From assembly GCF_039537705.1 (NCBI RefSeq), contig NZ_BAABBA010000006.1, positions 167,059-231,058 on the forward strand: a stretch of 64,000 bases of DNA, written 5' to 3'. Below, piece by piece: positions 35,716-44,419 of this stretch. The stretch comes from Georgenia daeguensis (GTDB lineage Bacteria > Actinomycetota > Actinomycetes > Actinomycetales > Actinomycetaceae). The notes beneath the pieces are model-generated. The model was not told the DNA's origin, ran no database searches, and saw only the letters and a program-made list of their open reading frames with translations. How positions within the stretch are numbered: position 1 is the stretch's first letter; each line of letters opens with the position of its first letter. Position numbers and translations under genes: made by a program.

Positions 35716-36144
35716 GTGGACATCACCCCCGGGGCGGGACCGGCCCGTCGCAGCGTGCTCCTGGCCGGCACGGGCCTTCTCACCGTCCCCCTGCTCGCCG
35801 GCTGCGGTGGGGACGGTCCTGGCGAAGCCGCCGCTCCCCCGCCCTCGGCCGCCGGCACGCGGCTGCTCGCGGTGAGCGACGTGCCGGTCGGTTCCGGCGT
35901 CGTGCTGGAGGTGGAGGGCGCCCCCGTGGTGGTCGTGCAGCCGGAGGCCGGCACGGTCCGGGCGTTCAGAGCGGTCTGCACCCACGCGGGCTGCACCGTG
36001 CAGATCGGGCGGGCGGAGATCGACTGCCCGTGCCACGGGTCGGCCTTCGCCCTCGCCGACGGCGGCGTCGTCACCGGGCCGGCCAGCGAGCCGCTGCCCC
36101 CGGTGCCGGTGACGGTCGTGGGCGAGGACGTCGTCCTAGGCTGA
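35716..36144 (+). CDS. Tat-exported Rieske [2Fe-2S] protein
   Basis: 142 residues from GTG 35716. The N-terminus is a twin-arginine type signal (PARRSVLLAGTG) ending in a possible lipobox (LLAGC, about 26-30). The Rieske ligands are CTHAGC (Cys, His) and CPCHGS (Cys, His). It is the minimal single-domain form seen next to many actinobacterial redox systems and is not the QcrA subunit, which is larger with three helices. No partner oxidase is adjacent; its electron-transfer partner is unknown. Confidence 0.9.
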   Translation: MDITPGAGPARRSVLLAGTGLLTVPLLAGCGGDGPGEAAAPPPSAAGTRLLAVSDVPVGSGVVLEVEGAPVVVVQPEAGTVRAFRAVCTHAGCTVQIGRAEIDCPCHGSAFALADGGVVTGPASEPLPPVPVTVVGEDVVLG

Positions 36145-36174
36145 CCGCCCGCCGGACGGAGCCGCGCCGTCGGC

Positions 36175-37473
36175 TCAGCCCTCGGCGAGCTGCGCCATCG
36201 CCTGCCGGCGAGACATGCCGGTCATCTGCAGCGCGTCGACGACCAGCGAGCGCAGCAGCGACACCAGCGTCTGCTTGCGCCAGCCCTCCTCGGCGTGCAG
36301 CACCGGGACGAGGGTCGCGGAGACCCGCACGAGCGTGGCACGGGCGTGCTCGGGCGGATCGCCGTGCCCGATCGCCGCGGCGAGGGAGCTCAGCGCGGTG
36401 GCGACGGCGTCCACCTCGTCCGCGATGTCGGGGGACGGCCCGTCCTCCTCGATGGCGACCACGGCGCGCCGGCAGACCACCCGGGCGTTGCGCATGGCCC
36501 GGTCCGCCAGGGTGCTCACCCGGCCGAGCTCGGCGATGGTGGCGCGCTCGGCGCGCAGCGCCGGGTTGACCCGGACGAGCTCCTTCGCGCTGCGCACCGC
36601 GGTGACCCACGCGTCGAGCCCGCCCTGCGTGCCGCGGCCCTGCGCCAGCGCGTCGGCCGCGAGCTGCGGGTCGCCGGTGCGCAGCCCCCGGCCGAGGGTG
36701 GCGAGCATCGAGGCCAGCTCCCCGAGCACCTCCTGGCCGAGGCGGCGGGGCCGGCGCACGACGTCGCCGGGCAGCAGCGCGGTGACGAGGAGCGCGAGCG
36801 CGGCTCCGACGAGCGCGTCGGACCAGCGGCCGACGGCGCCGTCGGTGAACATGCTGGCCGGCATCGCGACGATGACGATCGACTGCACGCCCGCCTGCGT
36901 GGTGAAGAGCTGGCCCCGGTCGAGGAACCGGGCGGTCAGGGCGGAGAAGAGGAGGACCGCGAAGATCTGCACGGGCCCGGCGCCGAACAGGGCCGCGAAA
37001 AGCTCCCCCAGGCCCACGCCGAGCGTGACGCCGGCGCCCATCTCGGCGACCCGGCGCAGCTGACGGTCCGGGCTGAACCCCAGGCACACCCACGCGGCGA
37101 TCGGGGCGAACATCGGCAGCTGGTGCCCGAGGAGACTGCCCGAGACGAGGTAGGCCAGGCCCGCGGCGAGCGCCGCGGTGAGGATCGGGACGAAGGCGTC
37201 GGAGGTCCGGCGGCGACCCTGGCGCGCCTGGACCCGCAGCACCACGCGCCAGCGGCGCAGGTCCATCGTCCGCCCGATCCCGGCGGCGACGAGCCGGGCT
37301 GCGCCGGAACGGCGCGCGCGGGCGCCGGACGCGTCGGGTGCCGGGCGGCGCCCCTCGGCGCTGGACCGCTCCGCGCCCGACCGGGGTGCCTCGGCGCTCG
37401 ACCGCTCGGCGCCCGACCGGGGCCCGTCCGCGCCGGACCGCTCCGCGCCCGGGCGTGCCGGGCGGGCCGTCAT
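36175..37473 (-). CDS. FUSC/ArAE-family membrane protein with repetitive N-terminus
   Basis: 432 residues when started at ATG 37473, which overlaps the ygfZ stop (ATGA). Residues 1-75 are a Ser/Ala/Glu/Arg-rich tail made of 12-residue repeats (SGAERSSAEAPR-like). A hydrophobic block of about five helices follows (100-240; PMFAPIAAWVCLGFSPDRQLRRV is the FUSC-type signature, then AGVQSIVIVAMPASM), and a helical cytoplasmic domain fills 245-432. A shorter start at the ATG giving MDLRRWRVV (37266) would remove the tail, so the tail may not be translated. Probable small-molecule exporter. Confidence 0.8.
   Translation of the reverse strand: MTARPARPGAERSGADGPRSGAERSSAEAPRSGAERSSAEGRRPAPDASGARARRSGAARLVAAGIGRTMDLRRWRVVLRVQARQGRRRTSDAFVPILTAALAAGLAYLVSGSLLGHQLPMFAPIAAWVCLGFSPDRQLRRVAEMGAGVTLGVGLGELFAALFGAGPVQIFAVLLFSALTARFLDRGQLFTTQAGVQSIVIVAMPASMFTDGAVGRWSDALVGAALALLVTALLPGDVVRRPRRLGQEVLGELASMLATLGRGLRTGDPQLAADALAQGRGTQGGLDAWVTAVRSAKELVRVNPALRAERATIAELGRVSTLADRAMRNARVVCRRAVVAIEEDGPSPDIADEVDAVATALSSLAAAIGHGDPPEHARATLVRVSATLVPVLHAEEGWRKQTLVSLLRSLVVDALQMTGMSRRQAMAQLAEG
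37355..37459. repeat. 36-bp tandem repeat, about 2.9 copies, in the start of the FUSC gene
   Basis: Copies begin at 37355, 37391 and 37427 and share the core GACCGCTC(C/G)GCGCCCGACC. The 36-base period keeps frame and yields a 12-residue repeat in the leftward protein. Confidence 0.85.
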
Positions 37474-38621
37474 GACCGCAGGTCGCGACGGCGGAGACCG
37501 GCCCCCGGACGCTCGGCGGGCCGCACGTCGGTGACCCCGTCGGTCCCGACGACGATCTCCTGGGCGGCGGCGACCCCGCCGGCGGTGAGGGTGGCGTCGG
37601 CGGGGACGCTGCGCTTGACGACGGCGAGCGCCACGGGTCCGAGCTCCTCGTGCCGCACGACGGTGGTCAGGCGCCCGACCACCTTCTCGCCGTGCCGCAC
37701 CTCCTCGCCCGGGCCGGGCATGAGGTGCTCGGAGCCGTCGAGGTGCAGCATGACCAGCCGGCGCGGCGGTCGGCCGAGGTTGACCACGCGCGCGATCGTC
37801 TCCTGGCCGCGGTAGCAGCCCTTGCTGAGGTGGACGCCCGTGCGCAGCCAGTCCAGCTCGTGCGGGATGGTGCGCTCGTCCACCTCGCGCCCCAGGCGCG
37901 GGCGCCAGGCCTCCACCCGCAGCGCCTCCCACGCCCACGTCCCGGCGAGGCGGCGCGGGCGGGCGCCCGGCTCCGTCGTCGGCGCGCAGAAGTCCGCGGC
38001 GACCGCGGCCAGCGCGTCGCGCCGTACGAGGGTGAGGGCGCGGTGGATCTCGATGCCGGGGTGCTCGGCGTCCGGGGGCCCGTAGTGGGTGGAGCCGGGG
38101 GCGGTGCGCGGCCAGGGGTCCTGCCAGGTCAGCAGGCGGGCCGGGTGGTCGGCCAGGACGGACCAGCCGCCGCCGGCGGTGCCGACGGCCGCGACGTCGT
38201 CGCGCCGCTCGACCTCCACGCGCAGCATGAAGCGCATCGAGTCGAGGAACGCGGCGAGGGGCGCGGCGTCCGCCGCCTCGGTGATCAGCCAGGTGCGCTC
38301 GCCGTCGTCCTGGACCGCGGGGGCGTGCTCGACGTGCCCGTTGACGTCCAGCAGCAGCAGCTCGGTGGAGGCGCCGGCCTCGAGGCCCAGCAGCAGCTGG
38401 GAGCTGAGGGTGTTCAGCCAGCTGATCCGGTCCGGGCCGGTGACGGTGACGACGCCGAGGTGGGAGAGGTCGACCATCGCCTCGCCGCGGGCGAGCGCGC
38501 GCTGCTCGTGGACGGGGTCGCCGTAGTGCAGCGCGACGCCGGCGTCCGGGCCGGAGTCGGCGACCGCGCCGGGCCGGTCCAGCAGCGGGCTTCGGTAGGT
38601 GGTCTCCTCGGTGGCGGTCAT
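37470..38621 (-). CDS. ygfZ: Tetrahydrofolate-dependent Fe-S cluster assembly factor YgfZ
   Basis: 383 residues in the GcvT-like fold. The near-invariant KGCYRGQE motif (about 268-275) marks the YgfZ family. YgfZ uses folate to support or repair certain Fe-S enzymes. It fits a genome whose neighbourhood is rich in Fe-S proteins. It lies 1 bp after the nitrobindin gene and is coupled to the FUSC gene downstream, forming a three-gene unit. Confidence 0.95.
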   Translation of the reverse strand: MTATEETTYRSPLLDRPGAVADSGPDAGVALHYGDPVHEQRALARGEAMVDLSHLGVVTVTGPDRISWLNTLSSQLLLGLEAGASTELLLLDVNGHVEHAPAVQDDGERTWLITEAADAAPLAAFLDSMRFMLRVEVERRDDVAAVGTAGGGWSVLADHPARLLTWQDPWPRTAPGSTHYGPPDAEHPGIEIHRALTLVRRDALAAVAADFCAPTTEPGARPRRLAGTWAWEALRVEAWRPRLGREVDERTIPHELDWLRTGVHLSKGCYRGQETIARVVNLGRPPRRLVMLHLDGSEHLMPGPGEEVRHGEKVVGRLTTVVRHEELGPVALAVVKRSVPADATLTAGGVAAAQEIVVGTDGVTDVRPAERPGAGLRRRDLRS

Positions 38622-38622
38622 C

Positions 38623-39240
38623 TCACTCCTCCCGGCTCAGCCGGCCGGACGCGTAGGACTGGAGCTCGTGGCCGAAGGCGGCCAGGTCCATCGCCCACAT
38701 GAGGTCCCGCTGGACGAGCCCGTAGACGCGGGTGGCGCCGGTCATCTCGGCGGCGGTGGCGGTGCGCACGACGGCGTCCGTGGAGAGGTCGATCCGCGGG
38801 CCCCGCACGGACCCGACGTAGACGCTGATCTGGCCGGCGGGGTCGGCGACGAGCACCTCGAGCTCGGTCGGGGCGGGCGCGGGCGCGCCGGCGCTCGTCC
38901 GCGGGGCGCCGTCCCCCTCCGCGGGGGTGGGGTGCCCGTTCGGCACGGGCCGCCAGTAGGAGGTCTCGGTGGACCAGAGCTGGCCGCGGACCAGGGCCGC
39001 GGCCCCCTCGTGCCCGGTCATCTCCCGGGCGATGGGCCCGGACCCCTGGGGGTCGGCGAGGTGGATGGTCGACGTCGAGCGCAGGTAGGGCCCGCCGTCG
39101 TGGTCGAAGACGATCTCCTGCACGAAGGGGGTCTCCGGCACGCCGGGGTAGCCGAGCAGGCCGAAGCCGCGCCACGAGCCGAGGAGCCAGGCGAGCGGGT
39201 AGCACTCCGGGGCGAGGTCGTCAGGGAGCTGGAACGGCAT
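38623..39240 (-). CDS. Nitrobindin-like heme-binding beta-barrel protein (FABP family, DUF1794)
   Basis: 205 residues. The motif LLGSWRGFGLLGYP (19-32) is the GxWxGxGxxxYP signature of nitrobindins, a 10-stranded barrel that binds heme and reacts with nitric oxide or peroxynitrite. A Pro/Ala/Gly-rich insert (about 101-125) interrupts the barrel between strands. The closing MDLAAFGHELQSYASGRL contains the His expected as axial heme ligand (about residue 190). Confidence 0.9.
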   Translation of the reverse strand: MPFQLPDDLAPECYPLAWLLGSWRGFGLLGYPGVPETPFVQEIVFDHDGGPYLRSTSTIHLADPQGSGPIAREMTGHEGAAALVRGQLWSTETSYWRPVPNGHPTPAEGDGAPRTSAGAPAPAPTELEVLVADPAGQISVYVGSVRGPRIDLSTDAVVRTATAAEMTGATRVYGLVQRDLMWAMDLAAFGHELQSYASGRLSREE

Positions 39241-39274
39241 GGTGCCAGGCTAGTCGTCGCGGGGCGCGAGGGGG

Positions 39275-40000
39275 TCAGCCGTTCAGGAGCCGGCTCACGA
39301 GGAAGACCGGGACGCCCGAGGCGAGCACCAGCAGCAGGGCTGCGGCGAGGGCGGGGCGGACGCGCCGCGAGGCGGGGAACCGGCCGAACAGGATGTGCAG
39401 GGCGGCCGTGAGGATCCCCGCGGCGAGGCCGACCAGCAGGCCCGGGACCGCGCCGACGTCACCGAGCAGGGCGCCGGTCAGCAGGCCGACCGCGCCGCCG
39501 ACCACCGTGGCGAGCGCGGCGACGAGCCGGGTGGCCGCGTTCAGCGCCGTGACGGCCGCGGCGGCGGCGATCGCGGCCGCCGCGGTGACGACGAGCTCCG
39601 CGCTGACCACGCCCTCCTCGACGGCGAGCCAGCCGGAGGCGGAGACGACGACGACGGTCCCCGAGACCACGCCCGCCACCGACTCGACGAGCCGCGGGCG
39701 GCCGTCGCGCCGGAGCATCTGGTGGACGAACGCCGCGACGACGGCCAGGCCCATGACGACGGCGAGGTCGCCGAAGGTGGCCACCCTCACGACGACGACG
39801 GCGGCCAGCGCCACCAGGGCGATGACCAGGCTGCCGCCACGGGCGGTCGGCAGCGAGAGCAGTCGCGGCCACCCGGAGGCGAAGACGAGGCAGAGGGCGA
39901 GCACCAGTCCGGTGAGGACGTCGAGGGAGGCGTACCCGGCGAGCGCCACGGTGGCGGCGCCGAGCGCCGTGAACACCGCACGGGTGGATGCGCCCATCAT
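39275..40000 (-). CDS. Polytopic membrane protein of unknown function
   Basis: 241 residues with about seven hydrophobic segments covering almost the full length, including a very Ala-rich stretch (about 136-158). ATG 40000 follows a weak site; the codon after it is also ATG. Such proteins are common beside glnR in actinobacteria, but I cannot assign a function. It diverges from glnR across a 168-bp spacer. Confidence 0.8.
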   Translation of the reverse strand: MMGASTRAVFTALGAATVALAGYASLDVLTGLVLALCLVFASGWPRLLSLPTARGGSLVIALVALAAVVVVRVATFGDLAVVMGLAVVAAFVHQMLRRDGRPRLVESVAGVVSGTVVVVSASGWLAVEEGVVSAELVVTAAAAIAAAAAVTALNAATRLVAALATVVGGAVGLLTGALLGDVGAVPGLLVGLAAGILTAALHILFGRFPASRRVRPALAAALLLVLASGVPVFLVSRLLNG

Positions 40001-40168
40001 CGGGAGACCCCGCCCCGAGGGGATGCTCCGCCGCCCGGTCGGCACGGGGCGGAGGTGGTCACCCGGCGATTGTTGCAGATGGGAGAGGCCGCCTCCCGGA
40101 CGCCGGTCACGCGTCAGGGCACGCCTCACGGTCCCGCTAGAGTGTGGCCACCCGTGAGGAGGGTGCCC

Positions 40169-40933
40169 GTGGCGGAACTCATGATGCTCACCGCCGACCC
40201 CGGCGGCGCGGCCGCCGTGCTGCCCGCCCTCACCCTGCTCACGCACCATGTGCGGGTCGCTCCGCCGGCCCTCTCCTCCGTCGTCGAGGACGACGGCGCG
40301 GCCGTGGTGCTCCTCGACGCCCGGGCGGACCTGGTGGCGGCCCGGACCCTGTGCCGCGGCCTGAGCGGCCCCATGGCGGCCCCGCCAGTGCTCCTCGTGC
40401 TCACGGAGGGCGGCTTCACCGCGGTCTCACGCTCGTGGGGTGCCGCCGACGTCGTCCTGGTCAGCGCGGGTCCCGCGGAGGTCGAGGCCCGCCTGCGGAT
40501 GATCGCGGAGGTCGCGCGACCGGACCCGGAGCCGTCCGGCTCTGCCGACCGGCTCGAGGCCGGGGATCTCGTCATCGACGCCTCGGCGTACACGGCCCGG
40601 GTGAGGGGCCGTCACCTCGACCTGACCTACAAGGAGTTCGAGCTCCTCCGGCACCTGGTCCAGAACCCCGGTCGCGTGCTCTCGCGCGCCCAGCTCCTCC
40701 AGGAGGTGTGGGGCTACGACTACTTCGGTGGCACGCGCACCGTGGACGTCCACGTGCGGCGGCTGCGCGCCAAGCTGGGCAGCGAGCACGACCAGCTCAT
40801 CGGCACCGTGCGCAACGTCGGGTACCGCTTCGACCCCCGCGGGCGGGACGGCGGCGACGGCCGCGACGACCGCACCGGCGGCGAGGAGCGCGCAGGCCGC
40901 GAGGAGCGCGGGAGCGGCGCGCCCGGACGGTGA
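40169..40933 (+). CDS. glnR: Nitrogen-regulatory OmpR-type orphan response regulator GlnR
   Basis: 254 residues. The receiver domain opens LMMLTADPGGAAAVLPALTLL and contains VVLLDARADL and LVLTEGGFTAVSRSWG, closely matching Streptomyces GlnR from memory, including the atypical phosphorylation pocket of this orphan class. The DNA-binding domain (about 130-225) has TYKEFELLRHLVQNPGRVL, WGYDYFGGTRTVDVHVRRLR and IGTVRNVGYRF. A charged tail follows. GlnR controls glnA, amtB, nitrate and phosphate-linked genes. GTG 40169 has GAGGAGGG upstream; a TAGAGT -10 (40138-40143) fits. Confidence 0.93.
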   Translation: MAELMMLTADPGGAAAVLPALTLLTHHVRVAPPALSSVVEDDGAAVVLLDARADLVAARTLCRGLSGPMAAPPVLLVLTEGGFTAVSRSWGAADVVLVSAGPAEVEARLRMIAEVARPDPEPSGSADRLEAGDLVIDASAYTARVRGRHLDLTYKEFELLRHLVQNPGRVLSRAQLLQEVWGYDYFGGTRTVDVHVRRLRAKLGSEHDQLIGTVRNVGYRFDPRGRDGGDGRDDRTGGEERAGREERGSGAPGR

Positions 40934-41062
40934 GCTTGCGGCGGGACCGTGACCATCGCCACGCCGACGCCCGCGCGCTGACCTGCGGCACCGTCGTCGT
41001 CGTCTCCCCAGGTGCGCCCTGCGCTTGCGCGGGCCCGGAAGCACTGCCGTACAGTGGAGCGT
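40934..41062. promoter_or_regulatory. Spacer with promoter for the DUF47-pit leader
   Basis: First part of the 322-bp spacer between glnR and the DUF47 gene. TACAGT (41050-41055) is a good -10; TTGCGC about 19 bases upstream is a weak -35. Transcription would begin near 41061-41063, where the structured leader starts. No gene seen. Confidence 0.5.
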
Positions 41063-41147
41063 GACGCCGGGTCGCGAAAGCCCCGGGCTCCAACACAAGC
41101 CGCCAAGAGCGGCCTTCGCGCCGACTGGCGCTCTCCGGCCCGGCGTC
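41063..41147 (+). ncRNA. Candidate structured RNA leader of the DUF47-pit operon
   Basis: GACGCCGGG (41063-41071) pairs perfectly with CCCGGCGTC (41139-41147), closing an 85-nt domain. Inside it are three potential hairpins: AGCC/GGCT, GCCGC-CAAGA-GCGGC and GCGCC-GACT-GGCGC, so a multi-helix junction is possible. It would lie at the very 5' end of the transcript and about 110 nt before the TTG start. It matches no riboswitch consensus I can recall. GC-rich DNA pairs easily, so this needs covariation support. Confidence 0.4.
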
Positions 41148-41218
41148 CTCACTCCCCCTGGCGCGACGACGCGCGGTTCCTCGGGAGCGACCTTCCTGGC
41201 TTAGCCTGGGCACCGCCG

Positions 41219-41240
41219 GTTCACCCGCCGGTCACGTCCA
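41219..41240 (+). promoter_or_regulatory. Possible PHO-box-like direct repeat before DUF47
   Basis: GTTCACCCGCC (41219-41229) followed by GGTCACGTCCA (41230-41240) resembles the 11-bp PHO repeats of the pst promoters below, but the second unit is weak and no -10 lies at the distance used there. If bound by PhoP it would more likely repress. Confidence 0.3.
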
Positions 41241-41255
41241 CGTCAGGGAGTCTCG

Positions 41256-41876
41256 TTGCGATTCCGGCTCACCCCGCAGGACGGCGCCTTCTTCGAGCTG
41301 CTCACCACGAGCGCAGGACACCTTGTCGAGGGCGCCGACCTCCTCACCCGCATGCTCAGCGCCGACCGCACCCAGCGCGTCCGGCTGGCGGAACGCCTGC
41401 ACGAGGTCGAGCAGGCGGCCGACGAGAGCGCCCGGGCGTTCCTGAGCCGCCTCAACAAGACGTTCGTGACCCCGTTCGACCGCGACGACATGTACTCCCT
41501 GGCCAGCGGGATCGACGACTGCATGGACGCGATCGACGAGGCCGGCGACCTCATGGTGCTCTACAAGGTCGGGGTCCTGCCCACCGGCGTGGGAGAGCTG
41601 GTCGGCGTGCTGCACCGTTGCGCCGAGCTGACGGCCCAGGCGATGCCGCGGCTCCGCTCCACCACCGACCTGCACGAGTACTGGGTCGAGGTGGACCGGC
41701 TCGAGCACCTGGCCGACCGTGCGTACCGGCGGCTGGTCGCCGAGCTGTTCGACGAGGAGGCCGACCCCATCAAGGTCATCAAGCTCAAGGGGGTTCTCGA
41801 CGCCCTCGAGGAGGCGGCGGACTGCTTCGAGCGGCTCGCGAACAGCGTCGAGACGATCGCGCTCAAGGAGTCCTGA
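41256..41876 (+). CDS. DUF47 (PhoU-like) phosphate transport accessory protein
   Basis: 206 residues, all-helical, PhoU-like: two related halves with metal-binding acidic motifs (HEVEQAADES, DDCMDAIDEAGD, EVDRLEHLADRAYR, LEEAADCFERLAN). DUF47 proteins are encoded beside Pit transporters and tune their activity. The TTG start (41256) is supported by AGGGAG 6 bases upstream and the typical MRFRLTPQDGAFF opening. pit starts 4 bp after the stop. Confidence 0.93.
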   Translation: MRFRLTPQDGAFFELLTTSAGHLVEGADLLTRMLSADRTQRVRLAERLHEVEQAADESARAFLSRLNKTFVTPFDRDDMYSLASGIDDCMDAIDEAGDLMVLYKVGVLPTGVGELVGVLHRCAELTAQAMPRLRSTTDLHEYWVEVDRLEHLADRAYRRLVAELFDEEADPIKVIKLKGVLDALEEAADCFERLANSVETIALKES

Positions 41877-41880
41877 GCCC

Positions 41881-42882
41881 GTGGATCTCGTCCTCCTCCT
41901 CGTGGTGGTGGTCGTGGCGGTCGCGCTCGTCTTCGACTTCACGAACGGCTTCCACGACGCCGCGAACTCCATCGCGACCTCCGTCACCACCCGGGCGCTC
42001 ACACCGCACACGGCGGTGGTCCTGGCGGCGGTGATGAACCTCTTCGGGGCGCTGCTCGGGACCGGCGTCGCCGAGACCATCGGCTCCGGCATCATCACGA
42101 CGCCGGGGGGCGCGGACGGCCTCGGCGTCGTCCTCGCCGCGCTCGTGGGCGCCATCGCGTGGAACCTGGTGACCTGGCGGCTCGGCCTGCCGTCGTCGTC
42201 CTCGCACGCCCTGATCGGCGGGCTGCTCGGCGCCGGCCTGGCCGCCGCCGCGACGGTGCACTGGGAGGTCATCGGCCTGCTGGTCGCCCTGCCGATGGTG
42301 CTCTCGCCGGTCATCGGCTTCGTGCTCGCCTACGCGGCGATGGTTCTCACGCTGTGGGCCGTCCGCTCCTTCCCCTACCGGCGGACCCTGCGCGGCTTCC
42401 AGCTGTCCCAGACGATCTCCGCGGCCGCGATGGCCCTGGGCCACGGGCTCCAGGACGCGCAGAAGACGATGGGCGTGATCGTGCTGGCGCTTGCCGCGGG
42501 CGGGCTGCACGAGGGCAGCAACATCCCGGTGTGGGTCAAGCTCGCCGCCGCGGCCGCCATCTCGCTCGGCACCTACGCCGGCGGCTGGCGCATCATGCAC
42601 ACCCTCGGCCGGCGCGTCATCCAGCTCGACCCCGCCCGCGGCTTCGTCGCCGAGTCGGTCTCCTCCGCCGTGCTGTACGTCGCGGCGTTCGCCTTCCACG
42701 CCCCCGTCTCGACCACGCACACCATCACCTCGGCGATCATGGGCGTGGGGGCCACGAGGCGGCTCTCCGCGGTGCGCTGGGGCGTGGCCGGGAACATCGC
42801 CGTCGCCTGGGTGCTGACGATCCCGGCGTCGGCAGCCGTCGCGGCCGCCCTGTACCTGGTGCTCAGCCCGTTCGTGCGCTGA
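41881..42882 (+). CDS. pit: Low-affinity inorganic phosphate transporter, PiT family
   Basis: 333 residues with about ten membrane helices and both PiT signatures, FDFTNGFHDAANSIAT (N-terminal half) and the inverted-repeat counterpart ALGHGLQDAQKTMG; HAPVSTTHTITSAIMG is also characteristic. It takes up metal-phosphate driven by protons and serves under phosphate sufficiency, complementing the high-affinity pst system downstream. GTG 41881 follows GAGTCCTGA of the DUF47 gene. Confidence 0.94.
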   Translation: MDLVLLLVVVVVAVALVFDFTNGFHDAANSIATSVTTRALTPHTAVVLAAVMNLFGALLGTGVAETIGSGIITTPGGADGLGVVLAALVGAIAWNLVTWRLGLPSSSSHALIGGLLGAGLAAAATVHWEVIGLLVALPMVLSPVIGFVLAYAAMVLTLWAVRSFPYRRTLRGFQLSQTISAAAMALGHGLQDAQKTMGVIVLALAAGGLHEGSNIPVWVKLAAAAAISLGTYAGGWRIMHTLGRRVIQLDPARGFVAESVSSAVLYVAAFAFHAPVSTTHTITSAIMGVGATRRLSAVRWGVAGNIAVAWVLTIPASAAVAAALYLVLSPFVR

Positions 42883-42995
42883 CCGGGCGGCGAGCCCCGG
42901 TCGCACGCGCGGACGCGGTTCCGCGTGCCCGGCACCGCGGTCCGGCACTAGCGTGGTGGTGCGCACCGCCGCGAACGACCACACCGAGGAGCACC

Positions 42996-43427
42996 ATGCG
43001 CGCCCGCATCGTCCCCGCCGTGGCCGCGGCGGCCCTGCTCCTCCCGGCCGGGTGCTCCCGGGGCGCGGAGGTCGTCGCTCTCGAGGTCGGCGACTGCCTC
43101 GACCAGTCGGAGCTGAAGGGCGCCGAGGTGACGCAGGTGGAGACCAAGCAGTGCACCGAGCCTCACGACGCCGAGGTCTTCGCCGCCGTCCGTCACGCCG
43201 GCGACGACGACTACCCCGGCCGCGCCGCGATCGAGGAGTTCGCCGAGAAGGAGTGCGCGGTCCGGTTCGAGGAGTTCGTCGGAGTGCCGTACGCGGAGTC
43301 GGAGATCTACTTCTCCACCCTCTCGCCCACGGAGGAGGGGTGGGTCCAGGCCGACGACCGCACCTCGCTGTGCATCCTGCTCTCCGAGACGCCGGTCAGC
43401 GAGTCGCTGCGGGGCGCCGCCCGCTGA
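42996..43427 (+). CDS. Secreted lipoprotein with septum-formation domain
   Basis: 143 residues from ATG 42996, with GAGGAG upstream. Signal with a lipobox (LLPAGC, Cys at 20), then a small domain with conserved cysteines (VGDCLD, KQCTEPHDAEVFA, EKECAVRFEEFVG, SLCIL). The VGDCL...V.C..PH..EV pattern is that of the actinobacterial septum-formation family, surface lipoproteins whose exact role is not clear. Expressed alone between pit and the pst operon. Confidence 0.85.
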   Translation: MRARIVPAVAAAALLLPAGCSRGAEVVALEVGDCLDQSELKGAEVTQVETKQCTEPHDAEVFAAVRHAGDDDYPGRAAIEEFAEKECAVRFEEFVGVPYAESEIYFSTLSPTEEGWVQADDRTSLCILLSETPVSESLRGAAR

Positions 43428-43507
43428 GCACGGGACCGTCCGGGCGAGGGACAGTCTGAGCCGGGGAACGGCTCAGCCAGGGACCGGCCGGGCAGCGGCC
43501 GCACACG

Positions 43508-43533
43508 AGAGAGGGGCCCCGAGGGGCCCCTCT
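43508..43533. terminator. Hairpin terminator between convergent genes
   Basis: GAGAGGGGCCCC (43508-43519) and its complement (43522-43533) form a near-perfect stem; the innermost pairs must open for the loop. It lies 17 bp after the pstB stop, with CGT on one side and CTCTCGTGTG on the other. Confidence 0.75.
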
Positions 43534-43549
43534 CGTCAGTCGTGCCGGC

Positions 43550-44329
<780 letters not shown>

Positions 44330-44419
44330 GGGGGTTCCTTCCGGGGCCGGCGGCGCGGCCCGCGCTGGCGGGGCGGAGGGGGCGGGGGTGGCGCGCGGGG
44401 CGGTGCGCGGCAGGCCGGG

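Noticed and set aside
35716..36144. Cytochrome bc1 Rieske subunit QcrA
   Set aside because: Too short, no three-helix N-terminus, and no qcrB/qcrC neighbours.
37355..37459. Leftover insertion sequence in the FUSC gene
   Set aside because: It is a simple in-frame 36-bp tandem repeat with no terminal inverted repeats or transposase.
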